A stretch of DNA of 64,000 nucleotides. It comes from Rhyzopertha dominica. Its lineage: Eukaryota; Arthropoda; Insecta; Coleoptera; Bostrichidae. The notes below the pieces were generated by a model, which searched no databases, was not told the DNA's origin, and was given only the letters and a program-made list of their open reading frames with translations. The first letter of the stretch is position 1. Every line of letters starts with the position of its first letter. Location: the NCBI GenBank assembly GCA_025024175.1, contig QCXZ01000064.1, positions 24,920,286 to 24,984,285 of the forward strand, in the 5' to 3' direction. Positions 33,401 to 43,000 of this stretch are shown in pieces. Position numbers and translations under genes: made by a program.

Positions 33401-35176
33401 GTTTTACAGTCTCATATGTCGTAATCTGATATTTTCGTTATTATAATTAGGTCAGGTCAGGTCAGGTTTTTTCTCGGTGTTAAATAACACAATTGTGCAG
33501 TCAAATCTAGAAATCTAATATGAGATCATTAGATTTAGCTGTGAGTACGGCTCAGTAACAAAGTTTCAGAACTGAGTTTCTCTTAGAACCTTATGTTTCA
33601 TGTACAAAGATAAAGCCAAAGCAGAGCTGTATTTTATTTACAGGTATGATGAAAAAAGATGTGTTCAATTACTCCCCGAGCTAATAACAAATACGCCTCA
33701 ATATCAGTCCCTTCCTCCCATGCTTCAAATTATATAATTGGATTTCTGATAATTTTAATATATTATGATACTTTTATTTGTCAACAAGTTGTGATTTGTA
33801 TAGGGTGTCCCATTTTTGTTATAATTGTAGGATATCTCAGTAACTATTAATGCTAGCGCGTTGCAGTTTCAATATTACTGTCTTAGTTTTTTGTTCTGAG
33901 TTGAGCTATACCATCGCCATTTTATATCGTCTTTAGTTTTAAATCCAACTTTTGAACAATGTAACATTTCTTCTGTTTCCAATACCTCGCTTGAGTATGT
34001 AGATACAAAAAAAGGAAAAACTGTGAAGACAGTAGTTATGGGTATTTGAATTTTGAATCCATTGGCATACTAAATTTTTTTTTGGAGATCAAATTTTTAA
34101 GGTATAATAAAACATTTTTAATGGCTTTACTATGGCCGAGAAGACCTGTTTATTCGAATTAAGAAAATATATACACTGTTAGGTTTATTTTTGGTATTAT
34201 TCAATTTTATTTTAGTAATTTAATCAGATATTATGTTTACGTCCAAAGGGCTATGGAACAAGGAAACACACAATATAGTTTACATTATTAAGTAAGAATT
34301 TTAATCCGTTAAAAAGAACATGTGCCTATTTGGATACATACATAAAATTCCTAAATGCGCTCATGCTGTTTTTTTTATCGGTAATCTAGGGTGCCATGTA
34401 ACTAGTGAAAATCATTATTTATTTTGACGAAAAATCTATAATCTCATTAAANTATTACGTCAAANTGGAATAATACCAAAATTAGTAAAAATAAACCTAA
34501 GAATGTATAAATTTCTTAATCAGAAAAAAGGTCATTTCAATTTAAAAAAATGTGTGTTTAAAAATGTNACCTCCTGAANAAATTTTCAGTATGCNACTGG
34601 ATTCAAAATGAAAATATCTATAGAAAACGTCTTCACGATTTTTTTTCTAGCTACATATATTGGTTGAGGTGTAGACAGCACAGCATAGACATGCATTTTA
34701 ATTGTTACGTTATTCAAAAGGTGGCTGCTTCAAAACAAAAGACGATACAAAAATGGTACAGCTCAACTCACAAGAAAAAAGTAAGAGAGTAATGTCGAAA
34801 CAGCAACCGTCTAGCATCAATAGTACCGAGATATTCTACAATTAGAACGAAAATGGGACACCCTGTATATGCGCACTATACTGATAACTATTTTTTGTGG
34901 CCCTGTGTAGCTTTGCAATTCTTTGGTTTCATGGATTTAACGCGAAATTGTTTTTAGGGCATCGTGGAAGTGTTTGACTATGTTACCGACTCAGTTATGA
35001 AGCTGATCCCCAGGGATACCACCGGAACGTTGCAAATATTAGAAGGAGATGACGAAAATAGTATGTCAATGGTAAAATTTGGAAAGCTAAACAAAATTTA
35101 CGACGATGGCGATAAGACACCTGTCAGACAACTTGCACTAAAACCAGAAAAGAAGTGGTGGAAATGTTATTTTTAA
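21376..35176 (+). CDS. Divergent Rab-family small GTPase, copy 1 (five exons)
   Basis: Rab proteins are membrane-traffic switches that bind GTP and recruit effectors. Coding exons are 21376-21418, 28531-28661, 28741-28950, 29006-29083 and 34958-35176, all with GT..AG borders, joining in frame to 226 residues, a normal Rab length. Motifs in order: P-loop GESSVGKTS (residues 12-20, split by intron 1), switch-I region PQTLGVSF, WDTAGEERF (switch II), GNKIDL and ECSAK. The core resembles the Rab5/21/22 group. Two features are unusual. The catalytic glutamine of DTAGQE is glutamate, which should alter GTP hydrolysis. The C-terminus is KKWWKCYF, with one cysteine three residues from the end, not a CC, CXC or four-residue CaaX end. 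Introns 1 (7.1 kb) and 4 (5.9 kb) are filled with transposons; introns 2 and 3 are 79 and 55 bases. Exon structure is confident; subfamily is not. Confidence 0.9.
21775..23585. mobile_element. Foldback element in intron 1 of Rab copy 1
   Basis: Two long arms are inverted copies. The left arm starts ATTACTTCCACATCCAACGG and the right arm ends with its complement, and homology continues inward to about 22675 and 22843, where AATCAATACTT and its complement meet near a ~165-base centre. Arms are about 740-900 bases; the left has roughly 145 extra bases (22485-22630). A 4-base TAAT is repeated on both sides. The arms contain TG-rich runs (about 21901-21952 and the complement at 23423-23462) and a G-rich block. 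The open frames inside it (21795-21977, 21852-22091, 22856-23083, 23406-23588) are not genes. A pre-mRNA containing both arms would fold into a long hairpin. Confidence 0.82.
24519..25420 (-). pseudogene. Decayed mariner/IS630-type transposase, copy B, in intron 1
   Basis: It is a second copy of the element at 7765-8480 and 10010-10250, in the same orientation. Shared blocks include the catalytic-region sequence around 24785-24850 (CATCATACAGTGAGGAT and ACCAGTAGYG), the TTCATTTAG.TCATGGAGAAG region near 24922-24945, and the distal block at 25270-25400. Part of the middle is deleted compared with copy A. It is not coding. Confidence 0.62.
25421..28530. other. Remainder of Rab copy 1 intron 1
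   Basis: AT-rich intron DNA. A mariner-type end with TACAGGGTTAGTCC is at 26591. Frames at 26812-26994 and 27361-27567 have no motif. At 23930-24060 a block beginning near ATTACGGCATTGTTATG matches 40923-41030 of copy 2's intron 1, showing that the introns were duplicated too. Confidence 0.5.
28531..29083 (+). CDS. Rab copy 1, exons 2-4
   Basis: Exon 2 (28531-28661) completes the P-loop and switch I; exon 3 (28741-28950) carries WDTAGEERF and GNKIDL; exon 4 (29006-29083) carries ECSAK. The two introns between them are very short, 79 and 55 bases. Lengths of 131, 210 and 78 are identical in copy 2. Confidence 0.93.
29460..30323 (+). pseudogene. Mariner/IS630-type transposase remnant in intron 4
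   Basis: In sequence, with frame changes, are DSACRGLKAMKPSLA near 29610-29660 (end of the helix-turn-helix part), LWCCLYAGSIIRSYFFKK near 29733-29790, DLDEMWMQHDGATCYTAKK at 29888-29945 with the QHDGAT catalytic motif, DSTPLDYLL near 30010-30035, and VRVIRDI and SLLEKVTQNWSK near 30120-30185. The right end is AAAACACCCTGTATAA at 30310-30325, a Tc1/mariner-type terminus next to TA. The left end is missing. An (AAT)n run at 29846-29863 interrupts the coding part. It is inactive. Confidence 0.75.
30326..31707. other. Intron 4 DNA with possible further transposon ends
   Basis: A TATACAGGGCGATTCAC start at 30331, ten bases after the end of the mariner remnant, looks like another element facing away. 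CATCCTGTATATT lies at 31607, but the two ends do not match well enough to pair. The 108-codon minus-strand frame 30805-31131 has no known motif. Confidence 0.35.
31708..31912 (+). mobile_element. Internally deleted Penelope-like copy
   Basis: Both ends match the element at 10556-11436: TACGAGGGTGAATG and TTCAGCGTCCAT on the left, and ATTTTGTTTGAACTTGTG to the CGAAACGTCAG hairpin and TTTTTATCAGTGTTTTCAAG on the right. The approximately 680 bases between them, holding the whole nuclease frame, are gone. It is nonautonomous and sits in intron 4 of Rab copy 1. Confidence 0.75.
31913..33446. other. Intron 4 DNA; GC-richer block at 31975-32230
   Basis: The block at 31975-32230 is GC-rich relative to its surroundings and gives a long frame (31806-32222) without any known motif; the frame is probably a result of composition. 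The rest is AT-rich and without features. Confidence 0.35.
33447..33466 (+). repeat. Interstitial telomere-like repeat TTAGG(TCAGG)3
   Basis: Exact sequence: one TTAGG followed by three TCAGG. TTAGG is the ancestral insect telomere unit and TCAGG the beetle variant. As AGGTCA direct repeats they could alternatively be read as nuclear-receptor half-sites. Confidence 0.55.
33799..34869. mobile_element. Foldback/MITE hairpin element in intron 4 of Rab copy 1
   Basis: Ends are Tc1/mariner-like, TATAGGGTGTCCCATTTT and the complement of AAAATGGGACACCCTGTATA, next to TA. Arms of about 430 bases continue inward: GAGTTGAGCTRTACCAT, TATCGTCTTTWGTTTT, GTGAAGACRG, TTTTGAATCCA..GGCATACT, GTTAGGTTTATTTTT and GGTATTATT blocks on the left all return as complements on the right. 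The spacer is about 220 bases. No transposase is encoded. The element could supply a long intronic double-stranded RNA. Confidence 0.8.
34958..35176 (+). CDS. Rab copy 1, exon 5
   Basis: Starts GIVEVFDYVTD after a TTTTTAG acceptor and ends WWKCYF and TAA. Compared with copy 2 it has 8 more residues net in the hypervariable tail, including RQLALKP. Confidence 0.9.
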   Translation, partial: GIVEVFDYVTDSVMKLIPRDTTGTLQILEGDDENSMSMVKFGKLNKIYDDGDKTPVRQLALKPEKKWWKCYF

Positions 35177-36850
35177 CATTGTTCAAGNAGTGACATTTTA
35201 TTAAAAATTTCTATTGTATCAATCTGTTTTCTAAATGATGTTTTATAAGTTATTTTTAACTTTACAGCAAAACTTCCAGTATATAATTAATATCATTATT
35301 GTTATTATTATTTCATTGGTGTATAAATATACCTATCAAAATTTAGGAACCAAGGGTATGTTAATTTGTGTAATGTTTAATAATTCAAAGCGTCTTGTAC
35401 TTTTACACTGGATGTGTTTAATAAAGTTTGGATGTTACCAAGTTACCAATAGTATATAATCTTTTTATAAAGATCTTTTACATTATAAAAATAAATATTC
35501 TTAAGTTGCACTTTATGCTTTTAATACAATATGTGATGATTACATTGAAGCCAATAGTAGGTACTGTTCAACTGTAAATTTGGATTCTGAAACCTTTTGT
35601 TTTAAGCCATTAACGCTTTGGGTACTGGGATGGCATAGATTGCAGTTTTTTTTAATAATAAGTCTAACCAACGCTACTTATATTTGACATCGTGATAGTG
35701 AAGAAACCATGTATTCCATTAATCGAATTTCTTTACTTTTATCACATCGCGTACGTTTGAAAACTAGTCTGATGATACTGTAATCCAAGTCCTTTGTGCT
35801 TCTCAAATTATTTGAAATGATCCGTAATTCAAACTATAAGGGGGGTTAGGAGAAATATGGTTATATGTTAAAAAATGTAAAAAAAACTTGCTGTTGCTTC
35901 TATACGGAAATGTTCGGTACAATTAACAACTTGCCAAAGGTGTCGGAACATATATTACTGGTACAAGAACAATATATGAAAATAAAAATTGATAAATTTG
36001 GAAGAATGATACCAATTTTTTATTCTAAATTGTGTTCACGTGCAATAGCAAATTGGATTTAGAATTATGTAATTAACTCCTAATGTCCTGAAGTTTTACA
36101 AAGCAATGCAGGTCTTCTACAATTGAACAGGTTTCACAGTTTCTTGTGCATGGTAACAATATTTTTACAATATAAACCGTCAAATTATGCTACAGATGTT
36201 GAACTATTTCACTTAAATCCCTCAGTACCAGAAAAGTTATTTTGAACAGATGTAGATGAATCTTGCGGTATATCTGTTTCGGTGATAAACTGTTTAAGGG
36301 TGGTAAACGGGCCAACACATCTTTTGGTCATCTAAAAGTAAAGCTTTGTTATTTTCTACAAATGCACGACAAATACAAAATGGCCAAGAAAGAAGTTACT
36401 TTTCAGTTGAAATTGGTTATCAAGTAATATGTAAATACTGTCTTTTATTTTTTACTTTATATAATGAACTTGTAAACTTTCCAAAACTATTGAAATTATT
36501 TGCAGCTTAAAATGCTTAGTGGCTGTTCTGGTCTAGATATCTTATTCATTTAAGCCATACTTGATTGAAATTTAATACAGTTATCTAAAAATACTTACAT
36601 TTTCTAACAAAAAGCAGTTGGAAGCAAGAAAGAAATACAGAAGTCTTATGCAAGAATATCAAAGAAAGATTATAAAAATATAGCAAATTACGCCCACGAT
36701 ATATCGTCCCATTCATTTCAATTAAAGCATTAACGTACATTTGATCTGAAAGGGAATCTTTAATGATTATTATATAATATATCATATATCACCGTATAAT
36801 CGGTTGAAATCTTATGTAATTTGTAATCAATGGGAAAGATTCTTTCTTAA
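35177..36850 (+). other. 3' flank of Rab copy 1
   Basis: Sequence after the stop resembles the flank of copy 2 at 49340-50040. Shared points are TTTGRATGTTACCAAGTTA (35431 and 49622), an AAAGATYTTTTA..ATTATAAAA block, and AAGTSYTTTGTGCTTYTYAAATTATTTGAAAT (35790 and 49983). Likely poly(A) signals AATAAA or close variants occur near 35417 and 35490. The flank is therefore part of the duplicated unit. Other small frames here lack motifs. Confidence 0.5.
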
Positions 36851-37665
36851 TGGTTAGCTCCTCGGTCATTTCTTGACATCGCAACCACAGAATAAACAAA
36901 TACCTAACCAGAATACGCACTTCTGTCAACACCCTATACTTTTTTCTTTCGGCCGCCAATTTGTCAGGATATAAAGCTGCATTTACACGATAGTAATAAA
37001 GGTTGCTTTACACTTCTGTCATGGAAGTTTCTTTTGCGCATCTGTTGTGTTATTCATAGGCACTGTTAAAATATCAACATTTACTGTTCATATGACTGCA
37101 GTAAAATTATGTTACTACATACCAGCAAACATCTGATCACCTTCGAAACTTGTGGATAACGCCAAAGGAAGTACCTCGTGTGTTTGTCAACTGGCGTAAG
37201 TGGATGAATAAGCAAGAATGGTACTGCAAGAGGTTCTAATCGGTCGTGTAAATCATTTAGAAAGATTTTCTCTTTAAAATGTTAATTGCACACTCTATAC
37301 CATCAATGAAAATTTTCCACATATTCCATTAGGTCATCGCCGCCACACGCTGTTGCTCACTGTTTAGCTGTGTTTTAAATATCAAGTTAAATTAAGCAAA
37401 ACCATCATTCGCAACAGCAAACCTCCGAACATCCTTTGGAAGGCTAAAAAAACGTAGTCTTTTCCAGCATACCTGCGTCTGCTGTCGCACTGCTTTACAG
37501 CACAGACACGTCCGCCACCACTACGTTGCATTATTATAAATTATAACAATCATCTAAAAGTGAAAAAGACATACAAAGCTTATAGTCAAAATACGTAATT
37601 TACATAACACGTCTGTAATCGTTTAACAGCGGTGAGCGGTTGACATTTGTCATTCAGTGTCAGTA
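36851..37665. other. Possible promoter/leader of the broken gene fragment at 37.7 kb
   Basis: Less AT-rich than its surroundings, particularly 37320-37520, without a long frame. It has no counterpart in the duplicated flank of copy 2, so it probably arrived together with the fragment to its right. Confidence 0.3.
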
Positions 37666-37950
37666 TCCACAAAACATGGCGGATTGAAATTGCGCGGACC
37701 CTTCCTTACACCCAGAGTACTTATTCTGGTTGTTTTATTTTTCTGTGTCGCAACCATGTTGACGTTGACAGAAACTAAATGTTCGGTTTCTCAAGAGAAA
37801 CCAGCCCGAGATTTTAAATCTACCACTAAATTATTAATCAATCCGGCATATCCAACACTGATCCAAAATATGCAAATAAAATCAAGGGTCTTATAAAACT
37901 TCCAGATGGCTATCCAGTTGAACTATATTGACCTCTTGGCTATATTGTGA
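37666..37950 (+). pseudogene. Fragment of a type II membrane protein gene
   Basis: An open frame gives GGLKLRGPFLTPRVLILVVL, continuing FFCVATMLTLTETKC: a short basic N-terminus followed by an uncleaved signal-anchor helix of about 20 residues, then LLINPAYPTLIQNM. The layout is like the first exon of Golgi-type glycosyltransferases, but I cannot name the family. The natural start, ATGGCGG at 37675, is one base out of frame with the helix, and after 37880 the protein-like sequence IKGLIKLPDGYPVE appears only in another frame, so there are at least two frame breaks. No matching sequence exists in the copy 2 flank. A retrocopy or inserted gene fragment is the best reading. Confidence 0.4.
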
Positions 37951-38074
37951 TAAATTATTGTTAGCAACTACGGCATTAAATAAAGGGTAGGTCACAAATG
38001 ATGAAATGGTCTTAGAGGACAAGATAATCAGGAGAACTGGACCCATATGTATTTATTATAATGGCTTTTTTAAT

Positions 38075-38330
38075 TAGTCAAAATGCGTTGAAACAAGCAA
38101 TTAAGTATGCCATAAATATCGATAGCGTGGTATGTCATGCTTCATTAAAACACATACAGGCGTTTTAGAAACGCATAAATTTGCTGCATTTTGTGACACA
38201 TTCGGGTTATATTTGAAACAGATTTTTCAGTTTTGCCACACATATGCACCATATTATACATATAATGACGTCACTTCAAATGCTACATTTTTTTAATATA
38301 CGCTACTAAGAGATTACCGTTTTATCTACT
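38075..38330. repeat. Distal block of the segmental duplication (copy 1)
   Basis: It matches 50540-50770 closely: AAACAAGCAATTAAGTWTGC, TTCATTAAAACACRTAYAGG, AGAAACGCATAAATT and CACCATATTATACAT are shared. It marks the most distant sequence that I can pair, so the duplicated unit reaches at least this far downstream of each Rab gene. Confidence 0.75.
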
Positions 38331-39714
38331 AGTATATATCCTGCTTTTATTTTTTGTGCTAAAATACAGTAAAATATATTTATAGTATAGTATAACTCGA
38401 CGATAGTATTTTCACTTGACTTTAAATGATCAAGCAATTGAAAGAGGACGGTCTCTTAATACGAGCTTGAAAAATGTACGGTAATGGCGTCAGAAATGCG
38501 TTTTTAAGTAATATTCTGCCAAAACTGTAAGCCGCTCTCCAAGCAAGGTACCGTAATAAAATAATTATAATTTGCTACATTGTTCCAATGCCCCTTAGCT
38601 CACCTATATATAAGGGTCATTTTTGCAGTTACTTATTAGGGGTTGCGTTTTGAGATAATCGTTCTGATTCAGAGAATGTGTAGGTACAGGCACTTGACAA
38701 TTGTCGGTGCATGAAATTTTTTTGTTGCTTCTAATGCCATACGTTGTTATTTAAATATTTTTACGTTACGACAGTACAAGGTATAAGATACGGCCATTTA
38801 TATAACTATATTTCTCTCTTTTTTTAGATCTCAACAAATAATTTCTCTGTTAATTACTTTGTAAGTATTTAGAACATGATTTTAAACTTTAATCATCCTG
38901 TAGGTTATTAAACTATAATTTTTGTATAAGCTTTTCGGTCATAATACTTATTAAACGAGATGTTTTTATTCTTATAGCCCCCCTTCATAAAATGAATATA
39001 GTTTAAGCAAAAATTCATGCATTATAAGAAATAGATTAGGTGTACTTACCAGCAGTGCAAACAAACTTATTTCTTCCCAGAAGTATGAACATTTATATTA
39101 CGTAAATATTAGTTTTATGTATACATCAGTTGCAATCAAAATATATACTACATAAATGCCTTTTAAACGTTAGATACATACTAATTTATAAATTATTTCG
39201 AGCAAGATTAAACTAAGACAAATTTGCTTCTATCTGACCGTCTTTTCTAAACACTCCGAGTGGTCTTTAAAGCGTTTATATAAATAAGGATAAACAGATT
39301 AGTAGCAGAGTCAAAATGTTATACTATCTATGATTCCCTTTATTGCACGAATTTAATTTATAGTATAGTTAATACTGTTAGTAGTTACTATTTTGATAAA
39401 TTGAGAAGGTAAAATACCGTCAGAATTTATGTTTACAACTCCGACTTTTATAACACAAAATTCACATAAATCGTATACCAATACGCTGAATTTTTAATGC
39501 ACGGTAGCGAGTCGAACTTGCTTTCATTGTGTACTTAATACTTACTGCCCGATAATTCATGCATATGAGATTGTGCTGTAACGTTGAGCGCGTTGAATGA
39601 AATCACAAGCAGTGCAGTTATACCCTATAGCATTAACATTAGAGGTTTTCAAAATACGCGGCCGGGTTCAGGGGAACGCATTGATTGTGTAATAAAAACA
39701 ATTTCTATATTGTC
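38331..39714. other. Intergenic DNA between the Rab copies
   Basis: AT-rich. No exon, RNA gene or clear transposon. The junction of the two duplicated units should lie within this stretch. Confidence 0.45.
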
Positions 39715-40022
39715 TACAGAAATACAGTCGCGTCGTCTAGTTTTTAATAGCGGTTATGTTATGCCGTGAGCAGTGTGTACAGTGGACGGAGAGCATAGAT
39801 AGCATCCTGTGGGAGAATGCCGCCAACAGCAATAAAATTCTCTGAATTTAAAGCGTCGTCTGCAGTTAGTTTACGTTTACATGATAACACAACACCTAAG
39901 AATTAATCGAAACACGCAGCGTGTTGAGTGCAGTGCTTTCACTTTTTAAAACTATTTGCTGAAATGCGAATAATAAGTAGGCTTTAACGAGCTGTGGTCC
40001 AGTTTTTGGCGTTATAGTCAAC
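39715..40022 (+). promoter_or_regulatory. Promoter and 5' UTR region of Rab-like gene copy 2
   Basis: The counterpart of 21070-21375. Conservation of the GTCGCGTC, TAAAGCGTCGTCTGCAGTTAG and AGTCAACATGAAA blocks indicates shared control. No single core-promoter motif stands out. Confidence 0.6.
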
Positions 40023-40065
40023 ATGAAAGTTGCTGAAGCAAAAATTGTTGTTCTTGGAGAAGCTA
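40023..40065 (+). CDS. Rab copy 2, exon 1
   Basis: Encodes MKVAEAKIVVLGEA and one base of the next Ser codon; donor GTAAGT at 40066. The longer reading frame into the intron (to 40211) is not coding. Confidence 0.85.
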
Positions 40066-43000
40066 GTAAGTACTTACCTACCATTATATGTTTAGTTTTA
40101 TTACATAATAATTATGTTTATATATGTAAATATAATGAAGCCATTTTAACTCCAAATTCTTTTATAATATTTTACGGTGACCGATTTGGCTGTTGGCAAA
40201 CCATCTTTTAGAAACAGATCACGGCTTTGAAATTAATAGCAATGTTGATATTTTACACATTGAGCAAAAGGGCCAATTACTAAATTCATTAGAAATTTTA
40301 GAGATAATAAGATTGAGCAAATGTCCTGACCAAATAACACTAAATTCCCAAGTGAATTTTTAACCTACGTCTTCGATTAATAGTCTTTTTAAAGCAAAGT
40401 TTACTGCAACTTAAATTAATTGTAAGTTTAATTATGTGTATATTTATGCCTATCTTTTTGTACCCTGTAATAAGCGAGGATGAGCCGGCAGTAGAAAAAA
40501 TTATTATATTTTTTAGGTATTATACAAATACCTAATTATAATACCGCAAAGTGGGGTCAATTTACTATTTAAAATAATTATGTGTTTTTAATTATTCGTT
40601 GCTTGGGTAAGTTGAACCTTGAAGTATTTTCTTTTTGCAAATGCACGGTTATATTAAACTAAGTAAAGAAGACTTGAGCACTTAAATACAATATTGACTG
40701 ATATTAGTTACTGTCTATGTGAATTATGTAGCTCTCAAATTTTCTGAGCTGCTAATCAAAATAGGCTCCGAACACGAAGTGTTATCGCATCAAACATCCG
40801 TCTTTCACAGATTGAATATGAAACCCGCACGTATACGTCTTTTTAATAAAAGAGTATTTGTTCTAGCAATATTTATTTAATACAAATCGAAGCTGTTGAA
40901 ATACTTCGTCGAAAATATCTGATTATTACGGCATTGTTATGTATGTTTGTAATCAGAATGACTGGTAACGTTAGGTATTTGGTAGTATAAAAAACCGGGT
41001 CCTTTCATATTGATAATCTTGTCATAAGAATATTGTCCTCTTTTATTTGTAAAGTACCCGATTAGGATTTGTCTTTGATACAACAAATCTGACACTGACA
41101 GGGCTAATAAAGTTTATTTACATGTCTGCATTTGCCTGCAAATTAATCAACACGGCGATAGCTGATGGGAAAGGGGATTCATCATTCCAGGTGACCAAAA
41201 AAATGAGCTACTCAAGTCGATAAGCCTATATGTTAAAACTTTGAAGAAAATCGCCGATGACTGCGTTCTTCGTATCAGTAACAATAAATAGCCAGGTGAA
41301 AAATCGACGTAGTCCAAGACTCCGTTACGTTTTTCTATCCAAAGGTATTGATTAGTGTGTTATTGGCGGCTTACAGCTTAATATCTGAAGGTTGCCCTTT
41401 TAAATTTGTACGTGGAATAATGGAAACATCGGAACCAGGATCTCTCAGGAATTTGATTCCAGTTGTAGGGTCCGATATAATCCATCGATAAATGCTTGAA
41501 ACCACAGAACAATTCGGTTCGGATAAGGGCTGACGACGGTAGCTTGCCGCAATTACTGACACGGTTGGGTGTTTTCCAAACTGCTTGTATTATTTTGAGA
41601 ATGGGGATCTCAATTAAATCGCCGGTGGTGCCAGCAAATTTGAATTTCAGGAGAATGTGACCTTGCTGGCCTCCTTGAACGGGAGCGATATCTACGACGT
41701 CCTGTGCGAGTTGTCGGATTGCTTGTGACAGGTCGCGGCCAGAGGATATAGCAACGGTTTTGGTCTGTTCAATCTCAACGATTTTATCAGCCATTGTTCT
41801 CAAATCTTGCAGAGTGTCTGAAATGGCGGCAAGGACAAACTGGACGAAAGTTGGCAGGCACATAGCTTCTTCTAGTTTCAGCCTTCAGAAGGACGGAGGC
41901 CCCACGGAAACTCTATTGACGTAAGATAAGGCTGACGGCCCTCTCTTTATAACAAAATCGATAGACTAATCGTTATTGACGTAGGTAAGGAAGGTGGCTG
42001 CTGAGTGTTGGACTGTGAAGTTATTATTTTACAGCCAGTGGTGCCACAGGTCCAATACGTTCTACGTCCCATATAGTGTTGTTGCTATATTGACAAGAGT
42101 TTGAAGGAACTAATCTCAGAAATAAAACTGACCTCAGAGGATGCCAGTCACAAGCGCCGGTAAATCCGAATGTGAGAAAATTATACTATAGCCAAATTGA
42201 TTAAGATAGCAAAAAGAAAACGGTTGAGACATGTGTAGAGAGCAGGACTTAATAGTACAGTAATAACAATAATTGAGTAGCAATCCGCAGGTCAAGGAAA
42301 ACGTTTAAGACGAGAAGTGGAGGAAGATTTGAGGGCGATCGGAGCGACGCATTAACAGAGGAGAGCTGAGGACGGAAGTGATCGGCGGAGGACTGCTGGA
42401 CTGGTCCGAGATAGTTAGTACATGCACCACCCGGTAGAGAGAAAAACATTGGGCTGATTTACCACAGAAAATGGATAGTAAAAGTTTTGAAAGGAAGTGC
42501 AGATGCTTCACCAGGAGTGGACAGCCATATACATACTGTAAGAAATAAAGTTAAAATAATTGACATGTCCAGCAAAGATTTTCATTGCGAGAGTGTTACA
42601 TCGATTATTTTCATGTGTATTCAATAAATGCTCGAACCGAAGTCCCCGATTTCGTCATGCTACTTCGATGCCGTCTCAGCCTGTTTGTATTTCTCCCTAA
42701 TGGGGTTGTTGCTGTTGACAGTAAATCGTTATTATAACACATGTGCGTCTTTGCCTGGACCTAATGGAGTTAGAAGTTGGCAATAGAAAAAATATTTGTA
42801 ATGTTTTAGTGTCTTATTTTTACCTTTAAAGGTTTACCGCCAAATTCGAATATTTCGTGATACGTCACCGTTCCTGGAGACGCACTCGGCTATTGCGCCA
42901 ATGCATCGGATGCCCTGTTGCATGCTTGACACCTTTGCCGCTGTTTAACACGCATATGTTCTGTGGTTCTGTGCCTTTGTTTACGTTTTCGTTTACGAAC

